64,000 nt of DNA from Sarcocystis neurona (lineage: Eukaryota; Apicomplexa; Conoidasida; Eucoccidiorida; Sarcocystidae), in NCBI GenBank assembly GCA_000727475.1, contig KL647295.1, positions 993,985 to 1,057,984 on the forward strand, read 5' to 3'. This document shows positions 12,339 through 24,198 of this stretch, piece by piece. The translations under genes and the position numbers were made by a program. Each line of letters begins with the position of its first letter. The stretch's first letter is position 1. A model generated the notes under the pieces. The model did not search any database and was not told the origin of the DNA. It saw only the letters and a list, made by a program, of their open reading frames with translations.

Positions 12339-13041
12339 TCACAGGGAGAGACAGTTGAACGAGCACGATCCACTTATTTGTGCGCGTCCTTGGGGCACCG
12401 GCAGCGGCCGTCCGCGGAAAGGCTCTGTTGCAAGAGTTGGTAAAGACTTGTGTTCTTCGCAGTTCTGCAAAACGAACAACCAGCCTTCACGAGGACGCAC
12501 GCCGACACCTGAGAGGTTCGTATGTGTATCTAAATCACAGAAAAAGGAGAGTGACTTCCACCGTGTTGTACACTCAGGAAACATGATACAATAGTTCCCT
12601 AAAGGTGTTCGTCTAGGCTGACCCTCACTCGCATGAAAGCTTTCGGGTCTCAACGGTGGACGGTCGACGATCTGCCCCAGCCACTCTTTTTCTTGCAGCG
12701 AATGACAAAATGTAAGAGTTCTTCCATCCGCGATGGCTACTTTCTTCAAACAGCCTCCTTTTTCATTTGGCCACAGATTCCTGCGTGGACGTTCCATCCA
12801 AAAGTAAGGGAGACTCTGAATACTCGCAAGTCACAGCTCTGCAAGCCCTGCTGCCAGTTTGAATGGTTTCTGCTGGGGCAGGAGAGTCTGTACAGTCGCT
12901 GGATGTGTTTTGAAGTAAAACGACTTCAAGGTGTTGCCTTCACTTTAGGGGGGGCCAGAGACAGGGGCAGCGAAGCTGCTTCCAGTACTTGTTCTGCAGC
13001 CACTTTCAGAGCAGTCACTCTCCGTTTGTCAGGCAGGAAAC
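12339..13041 (-). CDS. hypothetical protein, tentative two-exon 3' part
   Basis: The main exon is 12815-12339 on the minus strand, 159 codons including the stop. It contains an ATG (12797) that could also start a 152-residue protein by itself. An upstream exon 13041-12944 reads as amphipathic helix (KVAAEQVLEAAS) and ends at a GTGAAG donor in phase 0. The next acceptor (ATTCAG before 12815) is also phase 0, so the two join cleanly. Upstream of 13041 the frame is closed, so earlier exons would be needed. A 156-codon + frame with its own ATG (12633-13103) overlaps. I prefer the minus reading because phases match and charge distribution looks more like protein, but the choice is uncertain. No family recognised. 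Confidence 0.35.
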
Positions 13042-13364
13042 CTGCCAGTCATCTCAAGAGGACTGATTCATTCACAGCCGAGACGCTGAGGACGCTTGGT
13101 TGAGATCTCGTGTTTGTCCGCAAGCCGCCAATCTCTTGTTATCTCCAAATCGCGAAGCGCTGGGCAGGTGAGCACACTAGCCTGGACGCCACTGCGGCAC
13201 TGAGAGGGACTGACTGATACGACTCCACGTGAAACGTTCTCCTGTGTACATTCCGGCACCCTCCACGAGAAGCAAAGAAAGTGGCGCGCGCCAAGCTGAC
13301 GTAGCAGCAGTACTGCAGTGAGGATCATCGTCGGTACATACACGCGTACACATGTATTGTTTTT

Positions 13365-13691
13365 TCAACCAACACGAAACTGCACAAGTGACCACGGGTG
13401 CGCCGTCACATCCCAGTGCGGAGCGAAGATACGCAGAGAACCTCGTTGCCCTGCCTGAAAACCTCTACCTGGTACACGGTCATCACCTGCCTTCAACCGA
13501 ACCTGCAGGCCAAAATTACCATAATACGCATCGTGCGACCACAAACAACACAGCGCATCACCTGGATTACCGTAGTGTCGAGAAGCAATCTGCACGTGCT
13601 CGTTTGATCTGCAAAGCGCTACCTGGCGCAGTGCAGGAAGACTCTTGATTTCGGCTGCGACACTGTCGTCGACGTCTGACGCCTCCTGCAA
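13365..13691 (-). other. candidate coding exon(s), minus strand
   Basis: A 108-codon open minus frame with protein-like composition (SDVDDSVAAEIKSLPAL near its start). It follows a TTGCAG acceptor at the beginning and contains several CAG/GT donor-like sites, so it may be one exon or be interrupted. It lies upstream of the 12339-13041 exons on the same strand and could be their 5' part. No ATG at the front and no family recognised. Confidence 0.3.
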
Positions 13692-13969
13692 GTTCTTGAC
13701 GGCACTTCACGGTTCCTCGATCCATAAAGAAGGTGCGAGGTCTTTTCGGCAAAGGACGTAAAACTACTTCAAGCGGCCCTCCACATGTTGATTTCTCTTA
13801 TATTCAAAGTTTAAGTGATGGTAGTAATTAAGGTCTACCTTTAAAGGGTATAGGGAGTAGGCGCTTCTCAGTTTTGCAGTTTGTATTGTCACATCCCTAC
13901 CGTCGTCTCCCCCCCGACGAACTACGACTGTCTATTGGATGATCTCATGCACGAACACAAGCACTTACG

Positions 13970-14046
13970 CATACACAGATACATACATACATAGACTCAT
14001 ACATATATACACACGCAGAACACTACAAGTATACTCACACACACGT
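13970..14046. repeat. CA/TA-rich simple sequence
   Basis: Degenerate repeats of CATA and CACA units, read directly. The rest of 13.75-14.45 kb shows no supported gene. Confidence 0.6.
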
Positions 14047-14459
14047 CTGTCGATAAGCAGGATGTAACCTTTGAAGCAAAAACGGGGTGGACACAATAGA
14101 CATCACCTCTACGTCGCGCGATCGCGTGTGGACCCTGCTTCAGGTGGGTTTTTTGGTGAGAAAAAACCGGCATTTCCGGAACTGGGTGACTGTCAAATTG
14201 AGTGCAAGTTTCCGAAACCATACGTGGTCTCCGTTCCTCTGCACACACGTTTGTAAGGAGAGTGGGACGAAAATCAGCAGGGAGCATAGATGCACAGCTT
14301 ACACCTTTACCGTTTTCACTCAAGCTCACCAGCCCTACACTGCACCGGCGGGGAAGCTTTTTAGTGAGTCGTATGGACGGCTACTGAGAACACGTTTTTC
14401 AACTACCTTTGACGGCGTTTCGGAGTGTCCGTCCTCGAAGTAGTGGTGGACATGCTGGT

Positions 14460-14744
14460 TCACAAAACGACGTACTTTTGAAGAATTGGTTCTATCGGGT
14501 TGTGGTCCTGCCAGCGTGAATTAACAGATGACTCTCCTAGTGCGGGTGAAAGGGTTGCAGCAGCTAGTGGTCTCTGAACTGTACCACGAGGTGCCGCTGC
14601 CAGGCATCTCGACAGGGTTTCGTCTGCAGCTGTTGCGGGCATGGGAATAACCGTGGGCACTGCTGCCTGTGCTTTTCTAAGAGGCGCCGCCACTGACGTC
14701 CGCTGCACACGAGAAATGCGGAACACAACGCCCCTACTGAACAC
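14460..14744 (-). other. candidate coding segment, minus strand
   Basis: An open minus frame rich in Ala, Thr and Pro (APLRKAQAAVPTVIPMPATA) that resembles other coccidian low-complexity proteins. It has no clear start ATG and no firm splice site at either end. It may belong with the segment at 15000-15160, which is on the same strand and upstream of it. Confidence 0.25.
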
Positions 14745-14999
14745 TTAGAAGTAGGTCCAGCACTCAATCCCTGCCTTCGCCGGAGGCGCCGATGCATTTC
14801 TGATATCAGTCACTTAAAACTTGAATTGGGTGTCGCGTGTGTCGCACCGAGATACTACAAAATGACGTCCTCGACAGGATAAATCGACCACCGAAACAGT
14901 TCAGACAGTGCAGAAGGAAAAAGAAGGCTGACGTAGGCAACCTCCTACAAGTGCATAACCGGATATGTAACTGTGTCACGTGTAAACTCGTGGGGCGAC

Positions 15000-15160
15000 T
15001 CAGGCGTCTGATGTGGTTGGTGTGCCTGCTAGCGGTGCTGGCGCATCCGTGTGACTGACTGTTGAGGCTACACGAGGACAATGACCGGCTTTCGAAGCAG
15101 ATACACCCTTGTAATAGTGTGGCGCATGCAAAGGACTCTGCAAATTGAGGTCAGTTTTCT
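15000..15160 (-). other. candidate coding exon, minus strand
   Basis: After an acceptor with a pyrimidine-rich tract (CAATTTGCAG) an open minus frame reads as protein (SPLHAPHYYKGVSASKAG) to a stop at 15000. Function unknown; the link to neighbouring segments is inferred only from strand and spacing. Confidence 0.28.
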
Positions 15161-15299
15161 CCTCGTTTTCTGAGCTTAAGTGACAGCACAGGTGAATGGT
15201 TTTTGCTCTTCCAGCGCAGACAATAATAGAGAAAGAGACAGGGAGAAATTGGCCTCCTGTCAAAATACATAACCGTAGGCAGCACTACTATGCGTGATC

Positions 15300-18200
15300 A
15301 TGTTCGTCTTGTTTAACGCGTACTTCACTTCACTGTGTTGTCACGATGAACGTTTCTCTTTAGATTACACCCTCCATGCATGCGGGTGTGTGAACACCTG
15401 GTTAGCGCACTATATTATTCGATTCCGTGTGTGCTTGTGTCCATCTGTTGGTGAGAAGGTCTCCATTTCGCAGTGCTCAGCACCAAGGCGAAAGACTTCG
15501 ACTGCGTGCAGCCGAGCGTTGAGGCACGCCACCGCTAGGCGCATGCGTGGTCTACGTGGATCTTCCACCCACAAAGGTCGTCAATAAAGAGCATTAGGCT
15601 TTCTCTGAACCTGGAGTGTCTCTTTGTCAAAAACGCAGCATTTTCCCCGTACACGAGTGCAGAATTTCCAAATGTTCAAGCTGCAGACCTTGTACAGTAC
15701 TTTGGGGCCGTTGGAGTCATCTCCAGAGCCTTGCAGAGATTGATACCCTTGTCAGCCCCCCCTCTTGGTCGCAGTCTGCGTGCGACGACCAAGAGATCCC
15801 TACAGCGACGTTCTGGTAAACATCTACAACTTGAACCTGTCTCTTGACTGATACACAGCTTTGACGGATGCCAGTAGCTCTGCGCGCACATGTACACTGC
15901 AGCGCCTGGAACTTTATTACATGAAAGTCTCGCACGCGTTCACTCTACGCATGCAAATGCACGCAGCCACGTAAATCTACAGCGAAACCGTTAAGGTATC
16001 CTCTCCTCCTGCTGTGCTAATGAACTCGCGAAGAGAACTGTTCCGAACAAATTAAAGAATGGAGGAGAGGCACACCGGGCTTTACTGGTGAACAACCATG
16101 AGTGAGTTGCTTCCACTGTCACGCACGTGTGCCCATTTTTCACAAAATACAAAGTGTTGTAGCTCAGGGATGGGGAGACACGAGCCAGTCAGAGACCGGC
16201 GGGTGGCGCAAGAGGACGCACTACAGCATACACACAGCCCTCATCGTCGAGGGACCACCTTGCACCAGCAACAGTGTTGCTGAGCGCAGAGCACTCGCGC
16301 GTGGTGGAAAGGGGCAAATACTAAATTTCTAGGAGCAGGACTGTGCATAGTGAATTTTGCACTATTATTAAGCGTGGGCGGCATAGCTAGCCACGCGTTG
16401 TGTCATGTGCCATAAAGGATTGCACAGCAGCAATGTTTGTAAACCGGTATGTCTTCCAAATTGTGTCTCGCAGCACAACGGACGACCAGACCGCAGAGCA
16501 AAACAAAATTGCGACGAGGAACCAGCGAGACGCAGGCAGACATCGCGCTTTTAGAGATTCTTGCAAATCCAGACTGAACCAGTACCAAAGCAAGCGGCGC
16601 AAAGGGACTACTGTGCTGTAGGATCCCTTTGCACAATACTGCGCTGCAGGACTCCTTTCCTTAAGACGTCTCACGCATGAGGCCTCTTAAGTATTCTGGA
16701 AGACTGGATGAGCCGCTGGGCGTATAACTGCTATACTCGACGGAACCGTGTTTCATGCTTAATGGCTCCTAACCACTTCATCTGTGTTTGCTTCCTCGTG
16801 AAATGTTGACGACGCATGTGCTGACCGGCGGTCGCCGCCTCCGGTCGATGTTGCCGCTGACTGGGTGTGCCTCCGGTCGCGCGACAGGTCGAAGCGCTGT
16901 CATTCCATTACCTGCACGTGACGCTGTCTTTAAATGCACCGTATGTGACGTATATACGGATGTCACACCGGCTACAACAGTTCCTGTTAATACGTATGCG
17001 CGGGCGTGGAAACAAAGGTGAAACCAGTATGTGAAGCGCTGCGTGCGCGTGTAGCCTAGCAACCCGTCGAATTATGCCTTAATTCCAGACTCCGCTGAGC
17101 TGCGTGTAGAGTGCATGTACTCTTGTGCTTTGGGACGAGGCCTACTTACACTGTCCATTGCACACGGGCGAGCCGATGCACTGTGCTATTGTATTCTGGA
17201 GACAGACGCTGCTCTCGCTGTCGCAGTCGGACATGCATGTAAAAGAGCGTATTGTGCACGCAGGCCTCGCCTGCAGCGCCACTTGGTAGGTGTCACCGGC
17301 CTGCGTCTCAATCTCCGATTATACACTCAACTACGGAAGAGGGTTCTCGCGAAAAAGCAAGTTTGCCAGCCACTTGAAATATGCTTGTGTGCAACGCATG
17401 CGGAAGGCAAGTCTTGAAAGCAGTGCTGAAGTGTATTGTTGAACTCTGCGCTGAAATGTCGCGCCTGCGTGCTACCAGTACCCGCACCTCGTACAAACCT
17501 AGTCGATGTCACACCCTACTACAAGATCTACACAATGTAGAGAGCGACGATTCACTCAACAGGTGTTACAGGGGCACAACCGGTGCCAGCCAGCCAGTTA
17601 CCGTATCAGTGTCACTTTGAAACGAAAAGGTCTCGACAATATTGTGAACCTTGCAGAGATGCATACATACACACTGCTTACGCGTAACCCCTTGAATGCG
17701 CAGTGCCGCCTCCAGTGACAGACGCTCTAGGCGTGCGCAAGCGGATCCATGATAAAAGCAGGAGTTTCCCTAGTGACGGCTGTTTTGCACGTTCTTCGCT
17801 ACAAGGCCTGGCCTTGTACACTCAGTTAGTAAAGACATATATCCGTAGTGTGGCTCATACGAGTGGACACTGAGTTAAGAATTTACCGCTTACCTGGACT
17901 CTTTTGCAGTAAATTTCTTAGGTCCTTGCAGCCTCGTCTTCATGACGATTTTAGACAGGCTCCAGCAGTTTACAGCTAGCCCTGGCCACCTCGCAGTGGC
18001 TTCATGCGATGCTGGCGGCTCTGGGTGTACAGTTCTCCCCGAGTCTAGGAGACAAAGACGTCTTCCGGGTTTTCGCATGTTTAACCTAATGCACTACCGC
18101 CTGCCAGAACACAGTGGCGCTTCATGTGACGTATACATACAAGACGCAGCAAAATACACGGCGGAACATTATGCGCTGTAACATTTCAGAACATACGGGG

Positions 18201-19130
18201 TCAGACTGCACAGTCTTGTGAAGTTCGGATGAAACTTGTCGCCGCGCACGTTCCTGTGGAAACCCCGTCAGCGTGAGCGTACTTCTGAAGTTTTTCCCCA
18301 GGCACAAAGGTGCCAAAGTAAGATATATGGAGTTTCCCTATAGTGACTGATTCTGCACCTCCTGTACAACTACTACGCTGCTGTACCGGTTCGTGCGTCG
18401 CAGGTTTTCGACTGTACATTTAAGATTGTGTGTCTCTAAGCCGTAGCCCCAGCAAGGAGTCGTCACGCGTTATCTCCAGACACGTGCTGACTGATCACCT
18501 CTGTCTGGTGAAAGGTGAGATTGGGCACCGCTGTGACAATCCCGTGGAGTGCAGGATGGAGAAAGTAGTAATATGTACTTCTTTTGAACAAGGGAGTCTT
18601 GCTCGAGCGCACAAGGAACGAGCGGCGCTGGTAGTGGTAGAGACTTGGCGCCGAAAAGGAGAATCAGACTTCTCAGTGTGCGTCGAAAAATAGATTCAGG
18701 AGTTCGAGGTAGCTGACATGTAACTGCGGGGACAGAAGTGCATTCTTGGTCGTTTTGGAGGAGGTGGGTTCGTCACGAGTTTAGGGAGTCTCTTTTTGAC
18801 CGCTCCTTGCATGTGCGTACTCACTCGTTTGTACGCAGTTACCGTCGTTCCGCTACCGCTGACACGCCTAACACTTTTGTGTTGGAGACCAGCAGTTTTG
18901 CTGTAATTGCGTGCCCCGTATGCCACAAATTTCACGCAGGAGTCTGCACTATATATCAGGGCTAATTACGGAAAGAAGTCGTAGTCGGTGCTACCACACC
19001 TTAGGTACAACAGGGTTCTAAACGGTCGACGCACGTGACCGATGGCGCGACAAGCTCCGTTTAGCTGCGTGCAGTGTGCACCGCTGGTCCTCGCCATGAT
19101 GATTGGACATCTCTGTCTCCACTTTTGTAC
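15300..19130. other. no supported gene
   Basis: Open frames here are short and lack paired splice sites. One + segment near 16480-16621 follows an acceptor (TCTCGCAG) and reads as a polar, basic peptide, but nothing connects to it. I annotate nothing. Confidence 0.45.
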
Positions 19131-19136
19131 CTACTC

Positions 19137-19440
19137 GATTTGAACTTGGGCTGCAGAGATCTCTCCACTCCGTTCCCGTCTTTTTCACTTCAGAGCTGAG
19201 CACGTGGTGCTCACAAGCAAGTTTGCTGACGTCTACACATGCGAAAAGTCCCCCCAGTGGAGGAGATGTGCACACCACCGTAGTTCGTAATTTGTACTTG
19301 CACTCCAGAGATCTTTTCACTCCATTTTCGTCTCTTTCATCCCAGTATTGAGCACGAGGTGCGCACAAACCAAGTTCGCTGATCTTTGGGGTCGAAAATT
19401 CCCCCCGATGGAAAACATGTGCAAATCACCGCACTTCGCG
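19137..19440 (+). repeat. 152-bp tandem duplication overlapping the start of gene A
   Basis: Two adjacent, diverged copies at 19137-19288 and 19289-19440, in register throughout (for example GAGATCTCTCC against GAGATCTTTTC). Copy 2 holds the promoter-proximal leader and first codons of gene A. The matching ATG in copy 1 opens only a five-codon frame before a stop. Found by direct comparison. Confidence 0.85.
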
Positions 19441-20020
19441 GCATATCGACTGTTGCTGCCCGCCGTGGTGCTTCTTGCCGCTAGCGCTTGCGGTCTCTGT
19501 GCGGAGACATCACTTGGTAAGTAGGCAAAAAACCATATGATACGCAGCCTGTAGCGGCACGAAAGGTGCGTACGTCACTCGTTTTCAAAAGTAGCACTAG
19601 CTGCCGCAAGGTTGCGGTCTACCTGCCTGGAAGATGTTCTTCTCTACTTCGTCAGTTCACACCTAGGGTTAGCCAGAAAAGAATCGTGGGATGCTTTGCC
19701 AGCGCCTCCCTTTTTTTTCAGACACTCGACGTCCCATGCAAAGGCGTGGAACACTGCCACAAATCGAGCCTGGTCACCCTAACACGTTTTCAGGATCAGC
19801 TGCTTTCACTCGTACTGTGGAGCCTCTTCGTGGAGAACCAAAAGGGCAAACACCCAGAGACACAGCTGATACGAGTTCAATACTGCGGCTGCGTCGTGCC
19901 GCAGAAGCTGCGGATGAGGGGGACCCTTGGTCCTCCAAAAGAGGACGTCGGGGGCTAATGGTCGACATAGTGGCTCAAGGCATCTCTGAAAAGCAGCCTA
20001 CAAAAAGGATTACTGACTAA
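19408..20020 (+). CDS. gene A: secreted protein, two exons
   Basis: Exon 1 (19408-19516) encodes a signal peptide: a short polar start, then a hydrophobic core (LLLPAVVLLAASACGLCAE). A second ATG lies at 19417. It ends at a consensus donor (GTAAGT) in phase 1. Exon 2 begins at 19722 after a run of T and CAG, and the joined frame runs to TAA at 20018-20020, giving about 136 residues. The mature part is polar, rich in Arg, Thr and Asp, with no cysteine framework that I recognise. Exon order, signal peptide and phase 1 match gene B. Directly after the TAA the same frame codes for a membrane segment, so the true 3' structure may be longer. Likely exported or surface protein; family not identified. 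Confidence 0.6.
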
Positions 20021-20505
20021 AGGAGTACGCCTGGAGGCCGAGTCTGCTGTGGGATGCCGTCAAATACGAAGGAAAACTATTTCTTCTGGACGATTGTTGG
20101 CCTTTACTTAGGCGTCTCCTTCTCCGGAGGTCTTGTAGCCTGGCTTGTGGTTTGATCTCGGTGGTAACAATAAAGACAGCTCAATGGCACGTTCCTGGAG
20201 GCAGTGTGGTGTTTGCCGGAAGACGGGCAACACCATCTGGGAAATTTCGCCCAAAAGGTTACGGGTTTCGAGTAGTACTTGCGGGTGCACTGGTTCTGTT
20301 CGTTACGCCTCTGCTACTCGTGTCCACCAAGCAACAGGGGCTCTACAATCAAATGTTGTACAATATTGACTCTAGCCAGTGTGTGCGTTTCTTTCTCGCA
20401 AGCGGAATCAGCAGAGGAAAGGGGGACGCACATGTCAGCCGGAACGACGTGCACGTACGAGTGTACATTGATGGGAACCGAGTCCGGCCTGCGGAACTCA
20501 CATGA
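20021..20505 (+). other. two membrane-helix-encoding open segments after gene A
   Basis: From an ATG at 20054 a 33-residue frame, in phase with gene A exon 2 but separated from it by one TAA, ends in a hydrophobic helix (FFWTIVGLYLGVSFSGG) and stops at 20155. A second open segment, up to 20505 in another frame, carries another hydrophobic helix (VVLAGALVLFVTPLLLV) followed by a polar tail. They could be further exons of gene A reached by splicing, which would make it a membrane protein, or unrelated. I found no clean donor/acceptor pair. Confidence 0.3.
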
Positions 20506-20948
20506 CAGTCTCAAATGCTGCTACTTTCCTTCCACCATCCTGTGGCTAAGAAGTTTACGAAAAGCTCCCATTTGCGTTCACTTCTTCGCACGGCATCATT
20601 TTTTCTCGGCCGTGCAGATTTCTAAGGACCACCCTAGAGGCGAGATTGATCACGGGTAGTGTTGCTTTATGCACAGAAACACAGTAAAGCGACTTCCGCT
20701 GTATCCTGTTTTAGGTGACAGCGTCCGAAACCAGAAAGTGATTTTTGCCGTAATGATTGAAGAGCAAACCGTCCAATCAGCCCTCGCAGAAGCACACTGC
20801 ATGTGCTTCTTGCACTCCTGCTGCTCTTCTCGCGTACGCTGGGAATTAACGCAGGCAGGTAGCACCTTGGCGTTGCGGATTTACTCTGCTTGGGGACGAG
20901 CTGTCGCACTCGCCCACCAGGAGAGATTCTCCTCATCAGTAACTATCG

Positions 20949-21374
20949 TCACACCTGCCGTATTTTCACTCCTACAAAATTGAAAACAACTCCATCCGCT
21001 GACGACTCTAGGTGGTAATGCCGTTCCCGCAACCCCTTTACAACGAGGTAGACCCCTGTATACGCCAACGCTATCCTGTGGGATGGTGCGTTACGGAGTC
21101 GCAAGCCGACAGTGACACGCTGGTATCTGGACAGAAAAGGTGCAAAGCCGAATGGCTTGCGGGCTATACTAGTTATTGCAAATCCTTTCACCCACTGCAA
21201 AGGACCTTCCAGCATTTCTAAACGAGACGAACCCGACAAAAGTAACGCGTATTCTGACATGAGAGTCCTGAAACGCGTAGAAACAAAAGGCCTGCTACGT
21301 GCATTTTGACTGCCAGCACTCTCTGGTAATACCCTCTCTAGTACAGTAGCTTTGTGTCCCTCTGCCGTGCTCAT
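20949..21374 (-). other. ATG-started open frame, unresolved strand
   Basis: A 142-codon minus frame from an ATG at 21374 reads as ordinary protein. Two overlapping + frames (about 21012-21309) read equally well, one of them Cys-bearing. I cannot decide which, if any, is real. A 104-codon ATG-started + frame at 20669-20983 lies alongside and is equally undecided. Confidence 0.2.
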
Positions 21375-21619
21375 TTTCACGTAAGCTGCGGACGGCTTTT
21401 CTCCCTACCTCGTACATGAGTAACTCTGCGGGGAAAATGTGTACAACTGCGCACGGGCATCCCCGTCGTGACGTCACTGTCGTGGAGACCGCTCCCTATA
21501 TTCCTTGTCCCTGCTTGTTGCCGAGCGCACGTGCCGTCGCGATTGTCCAATTCTATCTCTCCCCTTATACAGTAAGGTAACAAGAGGTATGTCTTTTACG
21601 ACGCCACAAGAACCAGTAG

Positions 21620-22120
21620 TTCTCGGAGACGGATGAACAGAAGCAATGCAGCACAGCCGAAACAGAAGAGGCAGACCCAGCAACAGGGGCACCAACCGCA
21701 CGACCATGTCGCAGCGGAAACAGGGGCAGCCATGCAGGTACGGCGTACTCCGCAGGCAGTTGAAGCTCGCGGCAGCTACAAGCAAACCAGTACAGGAGAT
21801 GGCGGGACACCGTGGACTGAGCGCAAGTGGCTTATGGCAGAAGCCTCCTGAACGTGCCCCCAGCAAACGAACAGGGAAAGGAGGATGGGCTGGCTGCAAA
21901 CTAGGGACGAAGCAAAAAACATGCGGCTGTGTTTTAGCAGCCGATTGCAGTTTCCGAACAATGCAGTCATGTTGAGCCGGAGCAGGAGACGATGCACTTT
22001 CCATCGTCCGTAGCAGTAGCAGCCTCACGAGCAGCAGCTGTTGTAGTAGACCGGCGAATCGCTATCCCAGAGAACGGGAGTCGCACAGCGACAGGCATTA
22101 GGACGGCCCATTTCCTGTAG
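21620..22120 (+). CDS. hypothetical protein, two phase-matched exons (5' end missing)
   Basis: Exon 21620-21737 starts after an acceptor (CCAGTAG), reads as acidic, Thr/Glu/Cys-bearing protein (SETDEQKQCSTAETEEADP) and ends at a good donor (CAG then GTACGG) in phase 1. The next exon starts at 21951 after GATTGCAG. The phase matches, and the frame (SEQCSHVEPEQETMHFPSS) runs to TAG at 22118-22120. Upstream exons including the start are not identified. The minus strand here has a 184-codon frame, but its composition (Leu, Cys, Pro-rich) looks like the antisense shadow. Function unknown. Confidence 0.4.
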
Positions 22121-22129
22121 CCTCCAAAC

Positions 22130-23440
22130 TGCAGAGTAGGTTAGTGGACCCCCTTCTTCTTGTGTGTGTCCAGAGGTTGTACAGTCAAAATTCGTACAGG
22201 CCAAGCAGACAGAGGCGTAGCCGTGAGCCGTTGTATGTATGCATTCACACATGAACGTACGTGTGCTTGCCTGTAGATGCACCCGTTCTGCACGTATGTG
22301 GCAGCCACAACAAGTGAAGCTGATCGTAGGGAGGAAGCGTTTGTGGAGCTAAAGCTCGCAGTTTTTGTCGACGTTGTGCTGCAGGCCGGTGTACACAAAG
22401 GTGCGCAGTCGCATGTGCGTACGCAATAAGGCACTGACGACCTATCTACTGCTTTTCTTGAGTAAAAGCGTGCGCCTGTTGAGAAGGTTGAATCTTTCAC
22501 CAAAAGCGCATCCAGGCGTCTCCCTTAACATAGTTGAGATGTTCAAAATATTTAAGGGTAGACGTTTGTGTGTTTCTTGCTATAGGCTGAAGATTCTTTG
22601 GGAAGTAAAGTCATACTTGTTCGTTTCCGAACCTGCTAATCCCACTCAGTATTTTTTCAGCACACGTGGAAGCTGGGGCTCAACTGCGTACCTGCATTTG
22701 CACAAAATGCGTACGCCTACACGTGGACATAACACGTACGTACATGTGCATAAAGCCGGCCGTGGACAAGCACGTGAAGTGTCGATGTCAAAAAAAAGAT
22801 CCGCGGGCGTGCACGCTTTTATGCATCCTGTGGCACACGTAAATGCATGCAGGGCAGGCGTGCCAAGCCCCTCAGGAATTTGTCCGGGTCCACGAATGCA
22901 CGTACACGTGAATCTCAGCACGAAGCCGCCGCCCTAAGGTGGTGTGCAACAAGTTGACTTCCGCCTGTGAGCACCTTGCCGATGCATCCTCACGTGCATG
23001 CAAACCCTGCAAAAACAGATTAAGCAAACTTGCTAGCATGCCAGCGTCAACTCCTTCACCTTCCTTTTCAGTGTAAAAGTGTGTCCCAACTTAACTACGC
23101 AAGCGTGTCAGGCCATGCACTCTGGTCACGCCACCGTGCTCCCTACACCGCCTTTGCCAGAGAAGCAGGTCGCAGTAATATTTACGATCTACTTAAGGCT
23201 ACCCTGTGAGTCGTGCAGCTTGACATGCATCTGTATTACTACTGCGGCGGTGTCTTCGATGTGTAGGTTGTGTAGCCGCTCACACAGAGACAATCCAGTA
23301 GCATCTACTCTTGTCAGTACGCACGTGTCCTCGACAGCGTACGTTGCATCCTCCCACGTATGTGAACGCATTTACGCAGTTTGTAAACAATAAGTCGATA
23401 TGGCGTGTATCACGACAGTGTAAGGCGACGGAAGGGCCGC
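22130..23440. other. no supported gene; long low-complexity frame
   Basis: The longest frame is 22413-22937 on + (174 codons from an ATG). Its 3' half covers DNA built from ACGTAC, ACGTG and GCATG words, so I treat it as probable chance. No splice signals support a gene. Confidence 0.4.
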
Positions 23441-23442
23441 AG

Positions 23443-23750
23443 ATGTCTGTTGGTGGTCCGCTATTGTACGTGGTGCTAACGCTGGTGGATGCTTCACCAG
23501 AGCACTCGGGGTTTAGTGGGTATCACCTCTGTTCTGGAGATCCGGCGTCCTCACCAAAACTTGCTGAGAGGTTGTGCCTTGGACTTTTGCAGAATACGCA
23601 CTACAAGAAGTATACGGTTGGGGTGCATCAGTGGTCATTTACATCTTGACAGGGCTTGAAGGCGCCGACTCCTTTATTGTGCCATCGGAAGTCCTCGCGC
23701 GCATGGGGCGGCGTCAGTACGAGAGGGATGATATTAACAGACTGTTGTAA
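23443..23750 (+). CDS. tentative small two-exon secreted protein
   Basis: An ATG at 23443 opens a short hydrophobic leader (GGPLLYVVLTLVDAS). A GTGGGT donor after 23515 is in phase 1. After a pyrimidine-rich acceptor (GGACTTTTGCAG) the segment 23593-23750 joins in phase and reads as protein (ADSFIVPSEVLARMGRRQYE) to a TAA. The architecture resembles genes A and B, giving about 76 residues. The donor is not strong and the leader is shorter than in A and B, so it could be a chance alignment or a degraded copy. Confidence 0.3.
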
Positions 23751-24198
23751 GGCCCGTACGGACTTAGGATTATATGCTTTTAACGTGTCGCCGTTCTGCT
23801 CAAATTCAGTCCTGGCACCTATTTACGCTGCCACGTAGGTGCTGACGGTCAACAAATGTATAGAATTGAGCGGAGCAGCCACATCCGAAAAGAGACGCTC
23901 TGTCGAAAGTCACTGGCCCGCAGGTACAGAGACCCGTTCAAGGGGTGCGAGTCATCGGTTCAACTGTCCGTCTGCCAGTGTTTAAAGGCGAGACGAAATG
24001 CCTTAATTTATGACGGTTTGTCTTGGCAGCAGGACGCGAGACGCCCACGGGGCATTGAAAGTCCAGAACTTCAACTTCGACACTACTTTTGTTCGGTGAC
24101 ATATCTCGACGTTCACGTGCGGCATTTTTCCGCTTTAGAAGTCGCTTGTGTCTCTCGCGTACACAGACGTGATCCTTTCCGTTTGCCTTCGCTTAGCA

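Noticed and set aside
22413..22937. A 174-codon + frame
   Set aside because: Length is within chance for this window and its 3' half is simple ACGTAC-type sequence.
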